Shown here one piece after another: positions 1 through 8,037 of a stretch of DNA of 47,799 bases. Under the pieces are notes generated by a model. That model saw only the letters and a program-made list of their open reading frames with translations, was not told the DNA's origin and did no database searches. The stretch is from Candidatus Pelagibacter sp. (GTDB lineage: Bacteria; Pseudomonadota; Alphaproteobacteria; Pelagibacterales; Pelagibacteraceae), in contig JADHPA010000002.1 in assembly GCA_016778675.1 (NCBI GenBank), positions 1 through 47,799 on the forward strand, given 5' to 3'. Both the position numbers and the translations under genes were made by a program. Position 1 is the stretch's first letter; each line of letters begins with the position of its first letter.

Positions 1-212
1 TTATATAAGTGATAGTTGCCACCTAAAATTCCATCACCAGGATGCATCAATTCAATTCTCATTAATACTGAAAAAGCTGTACCAATAATTCCTGCAACAA
101 TTGCAAAAATTAAATACATTGTACCAATGTCTTTGTGGTTAGTTGAGTAAGCCCAACGTTTCCAACCTGTTGGCGTGTGGTGATCGTCGTGTGATGCTGT
201 TTGTGTGTACAT
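1..212 (-). CDS. coxA: Cytochrome c oxidase subunit I, N-terminal part (runs off the window)
   Basis: Only the first 70 or so codons are present; the gene continues beyond the left edge. The reverse strand opens with ATG at 212 and reads [20 protein letters not shown], then [15 protein letters not shown], the conserved entry into the first membrane helix of haem-copper oxidase subunit I. This subunit carries the haem a and haem a3-CuB centres of the terminal oxidase in the inner membrane. It follows coxB by two bases, so the two are surely co-transcribed in the order coxB-coxA. The His-rich leader before the first helix is common in alphaproteobacterial aa3 oxidases. Nothing can be said about the catalytic residues, which lie outside the window. 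Confidence 0.95.
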   Translation of the reverse strand, partial: MYTQTASHDDHHTPTGWKRWAYSTNHKDIGTMYLIFAIVAGIIGTAFSVLMRIELMHPGDGILGGNYHLY

Positions 213-214
213 TA

Positions 215-1030
215 TTATTTACTCGCTATTTTTTTATATTCATTTTCTGTAATTGGCTCTTTAGCAAATTTCATTTTTGCCTCTGTTAACCATATCGCAT
301 ATTCTTCATCTGTCACAACTTTTACTGTAATAGGCATAAAAGCATGCTCTATTCCACAAAGTTCAGAACATTGACCGTAGTACGTTCCAACTTTTTCAGC
401 TTTAAACCAAGTTTCATTAATTCTTCCAGGAACAGCATCTCTCTTAACCCCAAATGACGGTAATGCCCAAGCATGCAAAACATCATTAGCTGTAATTAAA
501 ACTTTAACCACTTTATTAACTGGAACGATAACTTCATTATCAACAGTTAGTAATCTTGGTTGGTTTTCTTTTAGGTCTTCATCTTTGATCATATATGATT
601 CAAAAATAATATTTTCATCAGGGTACTCATATCCCCAGTACCACTGGTAACCTACAGCTTTAATTGTTAGGTCAGCTTTTGGAATCGTATCTTGTTTATA
701 TAAAATTTTAAATGATGGAACAGCCATCACTATTAAAATTAAACATGGAATTAATGTCCATAAAACTTCCACAGCAACATTATGAGTAGTTTTTGATGGG
801 TTAGGATTGTTTGACGCTCTAAACCTTATACAAACGTAAATCATTAGGAATAAAACAAAAACGCTAATAGCAATAATTACAGGAAGAAGAATATTGTTAT
901 GAAAACTAACAATCTCAGTCATACTTTGAGAGGCTGAATCTTGAAAGCCTAGTTGCCAGTTTTTAGGCTGATCCGCCCAAGCACTAGTCATTAACATTGT
1001 AGCTATAATTGTTATTAAAAATTTTTTCAT
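215..1030 (-). CDS. coxB: Cytochrome c oxidase subunit II
   Basis: Subunit II of the aa3-type oxidase takes electrons from cytochrome c through its CuA centre and passes them to subunit I. The 271-residue product has a signal-like start ending near Ala19, two membrane helices at about 47-68 and 88-106, and a periplasmic cupredoxin domain. The CuA ligands are visible: His186 in LHAWALP and the block [14 protein letters not shown] with Cys221, Cys225, His229 and Met232. The aromatic patch YQWYWGYEY around residues 128-136 is the usual electron entry site. No fused cytochrome c domain is present. It lies directly before coxA; rsmE lies upstream on the same strand with a 61-base gap that probably holds its promoter. 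Confidence 0.96.
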   Translation of the reverse strand: MKKFLITIIATMLMTSAWADQPKNWQLGFQDSASQSMTEIVSFHNNILLPVIIAISVFVLFLMIYVCIRFRASNNPNPSKTTHNVAVEVLWTLIPCLILIVMAVPSFKILYKQDTIPKADLTIKAVGYQWYWGYEYPDENIIFESYMIKDEDLKENQPRLLTVDNEVIVPVNKVVKVLITANDVLHAWALPSFGVKRDAVPGRINETWFKAEKVGTYYGQCSELCGIEHAFMPITVKVVTDEEYAIWLTEAKMKFAKEPITENEYKKIASK

Positions 1031-1091
1031 TTGTTACACACTATATAAAGTGTCTTTAAAAAAATTACACTTTAGTTTTCGCGACAAAATA

Positions 1092-1793
1092 TCAATTAAT
1101 TGCATAATTAACAATTGATAACGCTGAAATTACAGCAGTTTCTGACCTAAGTATATTGTCATTTATCTTAATTGGCTGAACCCCATCAAAACCAAGAATC
1201 TCCTTCCTTTCCTCTTCAGAAAAATCTCCTTCTGGACCAATAATTACACACGTTGGATTATGAGTTAATTTATTTAATCTTAATTTTTTATTTTCAGAGT
1301 TTAAATCTGTAAATATTAAATCCATTTTTTTTTCCTTTAAAAAATTTTGCAAAGATTGAGGATCTTCAACAAAAGGGACGTTAATACGATTAGATTGTTC
1401 AGCAGCTTCTATGATTATCTTTTCTAATCTATCTTTGTTAATTTTTCTTACAATTGTTCTGTCAAATATTATTGGAAGAAATTTTGTGACACCCAGTTCT
1501 GTTGCTTTTTGAATCATAAAATTAAAATAGTTTGATTTGATGGGTGAAAAAGCTAACCAAAATTCATTTAAAGTCTCTTTTTGTCTTAATTGTTTCGTTA
1601 TATTAAATTCAACTATACTTTTTGAAATAGTTAAAATTTTTGCTTCCCACTCTCCATTGCTATTAAATAATGAAAAAATTTCACCCACTTCAATCCTCAT
1701 AACTTTGTTTACGTAGTGAGATTGTGATTTATTAAGTTTAGCAGTTAAATTAAGTGATAAACTTTCTTTAAAAAATAATCTAATATTACTCAT
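1092..1793 (-). CDS. rsmE: 16S rRNA (uracil-1498-N3)-methyltransferase
   Basis: RsmE methylates N3 of U1498 in 16S rRNA using S-adenosylmethionine. The 233-residue length is normal for the family. The C-terminal half shows the SPOUT-fold knot motifs: IGPEGDFSEEE, which shapes the SAM pocket, and LRSETAVISALSIVNY near the end. MIQKATELGV near the middle is another family block. The N-terminal part is the small PUA-like RNA-binding domain. It is divergent from the HAD gene at 1811 with only 17 bases between the starts, so their promoters must overlap coding sequence or each other. Confidence 0.93.
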   Translation of the reverse strand: MSNIRLFFKESLSLNLTAKLNKSQSHYVNKVMRIEVGEIFSLFNSNGEWEAKILTISKSIVEFNITKQLRQKETLNEFWLAFSPIKSNYFNFMIQKATELGVTKFLPIIFDRTIVRKINKDRLEKIIIEAAEQSNRINVPFVEDPQSLQNFLKEKKMDLIFTDLNSENKKLRLNKLTHNPTCVIIGPEGDFSEEERKEILGFDGVQPIKINDNILRSETAVISALSIVNYAIN

Positions 1794-1810
1794 TAATATT
1801 AAGTTAAATT

Positions 1811-2473
1811 ATGAAAAATATTAAAGCAATAATTTTTGATGCATATGGCACTTTATTTGATGTCAATTCAGCTGCAGAAAAATGTAAAGATAAAATTGGT
1901 GATAAATGGGAAGGCTTTGCTAATTATTGGCGAACTACTCAACTTGAATACACTTGGCTTAGAAGTCTAATGAATAGACATAAGGACTTTTGGCAAGTGA
2001 CTGAAGATAGTTTGGTGAAATCTATGAAGGCTTACGAAATAGATTCATCAATGAGAAAAGAATTATTAAATCTTTATAAGGTTCTCTCACCTTTTCCTGA
2101 GGTACCTGAGGTTTTAAAAAGATTAAAAGAAAAAAATTATAAATTAGGTATTCTTTCAAATGGAACACCCTCTCTTCTTGATGAATTAGTTAAGAGTAAT
2201 AATCTAGATAATATATTTGATGATATTTTTTCAATTGAAGAAGTTGGAATTTATAAACCAGACGCAAAAGTTTATGACTTGCCAATTAAAAAATACAAAA
2301 TACAAAAAGAAGAAGTTGCATTTTTAAGTGCTAACACTTGGGATGTTTCTGGTGGTGGGAATTATGGTTACAGTTCTATTTGGGTAAATAGAAATAATAA
2401 TATTTTTGATAATCTTGATTATAAACCTAAAGATGAAGTTAAAAACTTAAAACAATTACTTGATATTATTTAA
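1811..2473 (+). CDS. HAD hydrolase, type II haloacid dehalogenase-like
   Basis: The product is 220 residues, typical for L-2-haloacid dehalogenases. It opens with IIFDAYGTLFDV, holding the nucleophile Asp of HAD motif I. SNGTP near residue 117 is motif II, and the Lys of YKPDAKVYDLP fits motif III. The late block SANTWDVSGGGNYGYSS followed by WVNR is the characteristic motif IV of type II haloacid dehalogenases. It probably hydrolyses a 2-haloacid or a phosphate-like ester in the cytoplasm; substrate cannot be told from sequence, and many family members are general HAD phosphatases. Its stop overlaps the end of the convergent HxlR gene by 8 bases. Confidence 0.85.
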   Translation: MKNIKAIIFDAYGTLFDVNSAAEKCKDKIGDKWEGFANYWRTTQLEYTWLRSLMNRHKDFWQVTEDSLVKSMKAYEIDSSMRKELLNLYKVLSPFPEVPEVLKRLKEKNYKLGILSNGTPSLLDELVKSNNLDNIFDDIFSIEEVGIYKPDAKVYDLPIKKYKIQKEEVAFLSANTWDVSGGGNYGYSSIWVNRNNNIFDNLDYKPKDEVKNLKQLLDII

Positions 2474-2824
2474 TTCTATTCTCTTCAAAATTCTTATTTA
2501 GTTTTACTGAAATAGTTCGAGTATTTTTTTTGTTCCATTCAGAAAAAGATTTTAAAATAGGCATAGCTGAAAGACCAAATTCAGTAAGTGAATACTCAAC
2601 ATTTGGAGGCATTATTTGAATAACTTTTCTACTAATTATACCATGAGCCTCTAACTCTTTAAGCTGCTTAGATAACATTTGTTGTGTAATAGTTTTTAAT
2701 GCTTTTTTAAACTCACCAAATCTCATTTTTTTCTTTGTAGTAAACCAAACAAGATCCTAATTTTCCATTTACCTCCAAGAAAGTAGACGGCTCTTTCAGC
2801 TGGACAATCTATTAAATTTTTCAT
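2466..2824 (-). CDS. HxlR-family regulator, reading frame broken by one base in an A7 tract
   Basis: The track gives only an 86-residue ORF starting MRFGEFKKALKTI, which lacks the first part of the winged-helix domain. Upstream, in another frame, an ATG at 2824 opens MKNLIDCPAERAVYFLGGKW and continues KIRILFGLLQRKK before a TGA. CPAER plus GGKW is the standard HxlR N-terminus, with the Cys used for redox sensing in several members. The two parts join exactly if the run of seven A (2726-2732 on the reverse strand) had eight: LLQRKK-MRFGEF. The span is 359 bases, one short of 120 codons. Either a sequencing error, a recent inactivating slip, or expression by slippage. HxlR proteins such as YodB, QorR and HypR sense quinones, aldehydes or disulfide stress and control neighbouring reductases, which fits the divergent CDGSH-pirin-qor genes. 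Confidence 0.85.
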
Positions 2825-2851
2825 GGTATGATTTTATATACTGGTATGATT
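2824..2851. promoter_or_regulatory. Candidate HxlR operator: tandem TGGTATGATT direct repeats
   Basis: Two exact copies of TGGTATGATT lie at 2824-2833 and 2842-2851, 18 bases apart centre to centre. The first touches the reconstructed start codon of the HxlR gene and both lie in the divergent spacer before the CDGSH gene. This placement suits an autoregulated operator controlling both directions. The assignment is inference: no known HxlR operator consensus was matched, and short AT-rich repeats can arise by chance. Confidence 0.4.
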
Positions 2852-2918
2852 ATATTGCCTTATTGCATTATTCATAACAAAGTATTAAATACAGTTCAAT
2901 CAAATTGAAAGGTTAATA

Positions 2919-3155
2919 ATGACAAAAGCACAAAGAGCAGGAGATGCACCGATTGCAGTAGAGGTTGAAAAAGATAAATCTTATTATTGGTGTGCTTGTG
3001 GAAAAAGTTCAAAACAACCATTATGTGATGGTTCTCACAAAGGCTCTGAATTTACTCCTCTAGCTTATAAAGCTGAAGAGACAAAAAAAGTTTTTTTTTG
3101 TACATGCAAAGCAACAAACAATCAGCCTCTTTGTGATGGCTCTCATAATAAGTAA
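2919..3155 (+). CDS. CDGSH iron-sulfur domain protein (two CDGSH motifs)
   Basis: The 78-residue protein carries two CDGSH iron-sulfur motifs in tandem: CACGKSSKQPLCDGSH at about residues 26-41 and CTCKATNNQPLCDGSH at about 61-76. Each gives the three Cys and one His that bind a 2Fe-2S cluster in the mitoNEET/CISD family. Two-motif bacterial forms resemble the CISD3 (Miner1) class, which fold as a monomer with two clusters. The clusters are redox active and labile, used in electron transfer or stress sensing; no specific partner is known here. It starts the plus-strand run CDGSH-pirin-qor, 8 bases before the pirin gene, and probably shares the promoter region with the divergent HxlR regulator. 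Confidence 0.93.
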   Translation: MTKAQRAGDAPIAVEVEKDKSYYWCACGKSSKQPLCDGSHKGSEFTPLAYKAEETKKVFFCTCKATNNQPLCDGSHNK

Positions 3156-3163
3156 TTTAGAAA

Positions 3164-4003
3164 ATGGCAAATATTGAAGTTGAAAAGATAATAGAACCAG
3201 TTTCAGCATCAGATGGTGCTGGTGTTAAATTAAAAAGAAGTATTGGTACTCACCTTATTGATTATCACGATCCTTTTTTAATGTTGGATGAGTTTGGTTC
3301 TGAAAATAAAGAAGATTACATTGGAGGCTTTCCTCCCCACCCTCACAGAGGAATTGAAACAGTAACGTATATGCTGGCTGGTGACTTTGAACATAAAGAC
3401 AGTACAGGTGGTGAAGGAATAATGACAGCTGGAGATGTTCAGTGGATGAAAACTGGAAGTGGCATCATTCATTCAGAAATGCCCGCAATGAAAGAAGGTA
3501 AGCTTCATGGATTTCAATTATGGGTAAACATGCCTGCTAAATTGAAAATGACTAAGCCAGAGTATATTTACATTGATGCAGATAAAATGAGTACTCACAA
3601 GGATGATGATAAAACAGTTAAAGTAATTGCTGGAAAATTTGAGGATGCAGAAGGACCTGTTAAAGGTCATAATGTTGAACCTGTTTATTTTGATGTAGAT
3701 TTAGAAAAAGGAAAAGAATTTAATTTTGATCTTCCCTCTACTCACAATTCATTAATTTATTTAGTTGAAGGTGAAATTAAAGTTGGTGATCAAGATCATG
3801 ATACCGTTAAAGATTCTACTTTAATTATTTTGACTAGAGGAGAAAAATTAAAAGTTTTTAGCTTAACTAAAGCTAAGTTTTTATTGATATCTGGAAAACC
3901 AATTGGTGAGCCTATTGCTAGAGGGGGTCCATTTGTAATGAATACCAAAGCTGAGATCTTGCAAGCAGTTCAAGATTATCATAATGATACCTTTGTAAAA
4001 TAA
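3164..4003 (+). CDS. Pirin family cupin protein
   Basis: Pirins are two-domain cupins with one metal site in the N-terminal barrel; several bacterial members act as quercetin dioxygenases, others are described as redox-sensing cofactors. The 279-residue protein shows the pirin block FPPHPHRGIETVTYML and later GSGIIHSEMP, giving metal ligands His59, His61, His103 and Glu105. The C-terminal cupin (about 170-275) lacks an obvious metal site, as usual. The stop overlaps the qor start (TAATG), so translation is probably coupled. Placement between a CDGSH protein and a quinone reductase, opposite an HxlR regulator, suggests a role in quinone or flavonoid-type electrophile handling; this is inference. 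Confidence 0.93.
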   Translation: MANIEVEKIIEPVSASDGAGVKLKRSIGTHLIDYHDPFLMLDEFGSENKEDYIGGFPPHPHRGIETVTYMLAGDFEHKDSTGGEGIMTAGDVQWMKTGSGIIHSEMPAMKEGKLHGFQLWVNMPAKLKMTKPEYIYIDADKMSTHKDDDKTVKVIAGKFEDAEGPVKGHNVEPVYFDVDLEKGKEFNFDLPSTHNSLIYLVEGEIKVGDQDHDTVKDSTLIILTRGEKLKVFSLTKAKFLLISGKPIGEPIARGGPFVMNTKAEILQAVQDYHNDTFVK

Positions 4004-4977
4004 TGAAAAAAATTCAAATAGAAAAATTTGGTAGTCCTGAAGTCTTAAAAGTTAAGGATATTGAAATTGGAAAACCAGGCGCAAAAGAAGTTTTGATAAA
4101 AAACTTATCAATTGGACTTAACTATATTGATGTTTATCACCGAACAGGTTTGTACCCTATTCCTTTACCAAGTGGAATTGGTCTTGAGGCATGTGGAGTA
4201 ATTGAAGAAGTTGGTTCTGATGTTGATCTATTTAAAGTTGGTGATAGAGTTGCTCACTCTTCAATGCCAATTGGAAGTTATTCAGAAAAACAATTATTTC
4301 CCCAAGAAAAACTAGTTTTAGTTCCAGAAGGTATTTCAGATGAAATTGCATCTTGCATTATGCTTAAAGGAATAACTGCAGAATATTTATTACACAGAGC
4401 TTATCCAATTAAAAAAGGTGACAAAATATTATACCACGCAGCTGCTGGCGGTGTTGGCCAAATATTATGTCAGTGGGCTAATGCATTAGGAGCTGAAGTT
4501 ATTGGAACTGTTGGCTCTAAAGAAAAAGAGGCTATTGCTAAAAAAAATGGATGTCATCATGTAATCAATTATACAGATACAAATTTTGTTGAAGAGGTAG
4601 AAAAAATTGCAGGTAAAAATGGAGTTGATGTTGTCTATGACGGTGTTGGTATTAAAACATTTGATGGATCAATTGAAACATTAAAAGTTAGAGGCATGAT
4701 GGTCGCTTTTGGTAATGCATCAGGGTACGTTGATACTATAGATGTTAAAAAACATATTAATGCAAAAGGATTATTTTTTACTCGTCCCTCAATTGCTCAT
4801 TACACAATGACGAGGGAAGAATTGGTTGAGTCTGCTAAAAAAGTTTTTGATGCAATCTTGTCTGGAAAATTTAAAGTTGAAATTTCAAAAAAATATGCTC
4901 TTGATGATGCAAAAAAGGCTCATGAAGAATTAGAAGCAAGACTATTAACTGGCCCTGCAGTTATTATTCCTAATTAA
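4003..4977 (+). CDS. qor: Quinone oxidoreductase, zinc-free MDR family
   Basis: The 324-residue protein is a medium-chain dehydrogenase/reductase of the NADPH:quinone reductase (Qor) type. It opens with the typical FGSPEVLKV block, has NYIDVYHRTGLY near residues 40-51, and the Rossmann motif HAAAGGVGQILCQWA at about 145-159. The zinc ligands of alcohol dehydrogenases are absent, as in true Qor. NYTDTNF and DVVYDGVG are further family blocks. It reduces quinones or enones with NADPH in the cytoplasm. It is the last gene of the CDGSH-pirin-qor run and its TAA interlocks with the stop of the convergent DUF2721 gene through TTAA. Confidence 0.9.
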   Translation: MKKIQIEKFGSPEVLKVKDIEIGKPGAKEVLIKNLSIGLNYIDVYHRTGLYPIPLPSGIGLEACGVIEEVGSDVDLFKVGDRVAHSSMPIGSYSEKQLFPQEKLVLVPEGISDEIASCIMLKGITAEYLLHRAYPIKKGDKILYHAAAGGVGQILCQWANALGAEVIGTVGSKEKEAIAKKNGCHHVINYTDTNFVEEVEKIAGKNGVDVVYDGVGIKTFDGSIETLKVRGMMVAFGNASGYVDTIDVKKHINAKGLFFTRPSIAHYTMTREELVESAKKVFDAILSGKFKVEISKKYALDDAKKAHEELEARLLTGPAVIIPN

Positions 4978-5387
4978 TCTAAATCAACATTCATATCAGA
5001 CATATGCAATTTTAATGCATTTGTTGATACTTGAATTTCTCTCATAAAAACAATAATTGAAATCATCATCGATAAACAGCATGACCCAAAGATTATTCTT
5101 GCAGCAAAAATCTCATTTAGGTAAAGAGCAAAGACAGTCAGCATATTAAATAAGAAACCAAATGCAGCAAACATAATAGTCCACTTTAAAAGAACAATTC
5201 TTCCATTTAAATTTATAAACTGTTTTTTCCACTCAGGAGGAATATGATTTTCATACACATGTTCATCATGAAGCTGTCTAATAAGCTTACTCAAAGAGTG
5301 AAATCTGTTGCTATATACACTCATCAATAGAGGAATGGCTGGAAACATCAATGCTGTAACTGTGTAATCTATATTCATACGAATCAA
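4974..5387 (-). CDS. DUF2721 family membrane protein
   Basis: The 137-residue product matches DUF2721: an N-terminal helix with MFPAIPLLMSVYSNRFHSL, a charged stretch SKLIRQLHDEHVYEN, a segment beginning FINLNGRIVLLKWT, then two further hydrophobic segments. It is an inner-membrane protein with three probable helices and no known biochemical activity. The start at MIRM or the internal MNIDYT three codons later cannot be decided from the sequence. It ends in a 4-base convergent overlap with qor and has no operon partner; ubiA starts divergently 43 bases away. Confidence 0.8.
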   Translation of the reverse strand: MIRMNIDYTVTALMFPAIPLLMSVYSNRFHSLSKLIRQLHDEHVYENHIPPEWKKQFINLNGRIVLLKWTIMFAAFGFLFNMLTVFALYLNEIFAARIIFGSCCLSMMISIIVFMREIQVSTNALKLHMSDMNVDLD

Positions 5388-5430
5388 TTTGATTATGAAA
5401 CTAGCCTTTGTTATTTACAAGTAAAATATT

Positions 5431-6294
5431 ATGAAGCAATTAAATCTCTTTATCGAATTAACTAGATTAAAAAAGCCTATTGGCTTTATGCTATTATTTT
5501 GGCCTTGTGCATGGGGTTTAACACTTGCCTATGATTTTTCAAATTCACTCAATAATTATTTTTTTTGTTTATTTTTATTTTTTATAGGATCAGTTCTAAT
5601 GCGTTCTGCAGGCTGCATTGTAAATGATATTTCTGATAAAGAATTTGATAAAAAGGTAGAGAGAACTAAAAATAGACCGATCGCTTCAGGTAATATCTCT
5701 GTTAAATTGGGATTGCTCTATACTATTATTTTGTGTTCGATTGCTTTTTTAGTTTTAATTAATTTTAATAATTTAACAATTATTCTAGCCCTTGGTTCTA
5801 TGCCTTTAGCATTTACTTATCCATTGATGAAAAGGTTTACTTATTGGCCTCAACTATTTTTAGGAATAACATTCAATTATGGTTTGGTTCTTGGATGGAC
5901 AGCAATACAAGGGGAAATAAATGCTGTAGCTATTATCTTTTATTTTGGAGCCATATTTTGGACACTGGGATATGACACAATTTATGGGTTTCAAGATATT
6001 AAAGATGATGAAATTATAGGTGTAAAATCAACTTCAATAAAATTTAAAAAAAAACCAAAATTATTTTTAACAACATGTTATTTACTCTTTTTAATTTCTT
6101 TAATTTTAGTAAGTTTTATTATGAAGCTTAATTCAATGTCTTATTTTTTTATTCTTATTTCAGCTGCACATTTATTTTTTTTTCAAATCTATAATTTTAA
6201 TTATCAAGATCCAAAAACTTGTTTGAAAATTTTTAAAAGTAATAATTTTTTTGGTGCTATAGTTTTGTGTAATATTTTGATTGGAAAACTTTAA
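5431..6294 (+). CDS. ubiA: 4-hydroxybenzoate polyprenyltransferase
   Basis: UbiA attaches a polyprenyl chain to 4-hydroxybenzoate, the first membrane step of ubiquinone synthesis. The 287-residue protein shows ELTRLKKPIGFMLLFWPCAW at the start and both Asp-rich metal sites: NDISDKEFDKKVERTKNRP near 70 and YGFQDIKDDEIIGVKST near 190. Around eight or nine membrane helices are visible as hydrophobic runs. The length is normal. It ends immediately before the msbA-like start (6294/6295), so it probably heads the transcript that continues through the lipid A genes. Confidence 0.95.
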   Translation: MKQLNLFIELTRLKKPIGFMLLFWPCAWGLTLAYDFSNSLNNYFFCLFLFFIGSVLMRSAGCIVNDISDKEFDKKVERTKNRPIASGNISVKLGLLYTIILCSIAFLVLINFNNLTIILALGSMPLAFTYPLMKRFTYWPQLFLGITFNYGLVLGWTAIQGEINAVAIIFYFGAIFWTLGYDTIYGFQDIKDDEIIGVKSTSIKFKKKPKLFLTTCYLLFLISLILVSFIMKLNSMSYFFILISAAHLFFFQIYNFNYQDPKTCLKIFKSNNFFGAIVLCNILIGKL

Positions 6295-8037
6295 ATGAAT
6301 AAAATTGATATTATAAAAAGACTTTTTTTTGATTATACAAAAAAACATATTAATAAAATAATATTGTCTGTATTTTTTGCCTTACTTGTAGCTGGTAGTA
6401 CTTCAGCCATTGCCTATCTTTTAGATCCAGCAATAAAAAAAATATTTATTGAAAAAGATCAAGCTTTAATAATTATCATTCCAATTTTCATCATTGCTGC
6501 TTTTGCAATAAAAGGCTTTTCATTGTATATAGCAAAATCTCTTATGATAGGTGTTTCAGAAGAGGTAAGAAAAGACCTTCAATGTGATATGTTAAATAAC
6601 TTGGTTGAGGCTGACACAAAATTAATTGATGGAAAACATACTGGAAAATTTATATCCAATATAACTAATGATGTAAATCATATTACCAACTTAATCAGCA
6701 CTGCGGTTTTAAATATTTTCAAAGATAGTTTAACTTTAATTGGATTATTGATTGTAATGTTTTTTCAAAATTGGAAGCTTTCTTTGGTGGCAATTATAAT
6801 GATACCTCTAGCAACTTTTGCAGCAAGAACCTTAGGTAAAAGAATAGGTAAGGTTGCAACAGAACAAATGTTAAGAGCTGGAATTCTTAATACATATTTA
6901 ATTGAACTTTTTAAAAATCATAAACTTATTAAAATTTTTCAACAGGAAAAATATGAAAAAATAAGAGCAGAAAAGTTCATAAATGATGTTAAAGAAAAAA
7001 GTATAAAAATTGCAACTGTCTACGTTAGAGCATCACCAATAATGGAAACCTTAACAGGTATTATGATAGCAGTTTTAATTTTTTACTCTGGAAAGCTAGT
7101 TTTAAAGAATGAGATTGATATAAATAATTTTTTCTCTTTTCTTGCAGCTATGATGCTAGCATATCAACCGGTTAGATCACTTGCTACATTGAATATAACA
7201 ATTAGCCAAGGGCTTTCAGCTGCAAAAAGAATTTTGCCTGTTATTGACGAAAAATCTGAACTTGTTCAAAACAAAGATAGCTCTGAAATAAAAGTTGATA
7301 CAGGCAATATTGAATTTAAAAATGTATCTTTCAAGTATGAAAAAGAAAAAGAAATCAGAACCTTAAATTCAGTAAGTTTAAAAATGTTAGGTGGAAAAAT
7401 GACTTCAATTGTTGGTCATAGTGGTGCTGGTAAATCAACAATATTAAATTTAATTCCAAGGTTTTATGATACAATTTCAGGAGATATACAGATAGATAAT
7501 CAATCTATCTATAAATGTACCATACAATCTTTAAGAAAAAATATTTCGCTAGTTAGTCAAGATACTACTTTATTTGATGATACAATTAGAAATAATATTG
7601 CTTATGCAAACCTACATGCAAGTCAGAAAGAAATTGAGGAAGCGGCAAAATATTCTTTTGCAAGTGAATTTATAGAAAAACTTCCAAATAAGTATGAAAC
7701 TATTATTGGTGAAAATGGCACTAGATTATCTGGTGGAGAAAAACAAAGACTTTCAATAGCAAGAGCAATGCTGAAAAAAAGTCAAATTATTTTATTGGAC
7801 GAAGCAACATCATCACTAGATGCGGAAACGGAAAATAAAATTCAAGATGCTATAAATTTCTTAACTAAAGATAGAACAACAATAGTGATAGCCCACAGAT
7901 TATCAACAATTTTAAATTCAGATAAAATTTATGTAATTGACTCAGGGAGAGTTGTTGATGAAGGAAATCACGAACAACTACTCGCAAACTCAAAGGTTTA
8001 TAAAAACTTCTACGAAAAACAAATTAAGAAAATTTAA
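6295..8037 (+). CDS. msbA: MsbA-like lipid A export ABC transporter (fused membrane and ATPase domains)
   Basis: A half-transporter of 580 residues: a six-helix ABC membrane domain (about 15-310) followed by an ATPase domain. The ATPase motifs are intact: Walker A GHSGAGKST near 375, signature LSGGEKQRLS near 480, Walker B IILLDEATSSLD near 500, and switch AHRLS near 535. As a homodimer it would flip lipid A-core across the inner membrane. The assignment as MsbA rests on the sequence type and strongly on the neighbours waaA, lpxK and an LpxL-type acyltransferase. The stop overlaps the waaA start as TAATG. Confidence 0.9.
   Translation: MNKIDIIKRLFFDYTKKHINKIILSVFFALLVAGSTSAIAYLLDPAIKKIFIEKDQALIIIIPIFIIAAFAIKGFSLYIAKSLMIGVSEEVRKDLQCDMLNNLVEADTKLIDGKHTGKFISNITNDVNHITNLISTAVLNIFKDSLTLIGLLIVMFFQNWKLSLVAIIMIPLATFAARTLGKRIGKVATEQMLRAGILNTYLIELFKNHKLIKIFQQEKYEKIRAEKFINDVKEKSIKIATVYVRASPIMETLTGIMIAVLIFYSGKLVLKNEIDINNFFSFLAAMMLAYQPVRSLATLNITISQGLSAAKRILPVIDEKSELVQNKDSSEIKVDTGNIEFKNVSFKYEKEKEIRTLNSVSLKMLGGKMTSIVGHSGAGKSTILNLIPRFYDTISGDIQIDNQSIYKCTIQSLRKNISLVSQDTTLFDDTIRNNIAYANLHASQKEIEEAAKYSFASEFIEKLPNKYETIIGENGTRLSGGEKQRLSIARAMLKKSQIILLDEATSSLDAETENKIQDAINFLTKDRTTIVIAHRLSTILNSDKIYVIDSGRVVDEGNHEQLLANSKVYKNFYEKQIKKI

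Noticed and set aside
1038-1053. Inverted repeat ACACT...AGTGT between rsmE and coxB as a terminator
   Set aside because: Only five pairs, no T run on the minus strand, and it lies upstream of coxB where a promoter is more likely.
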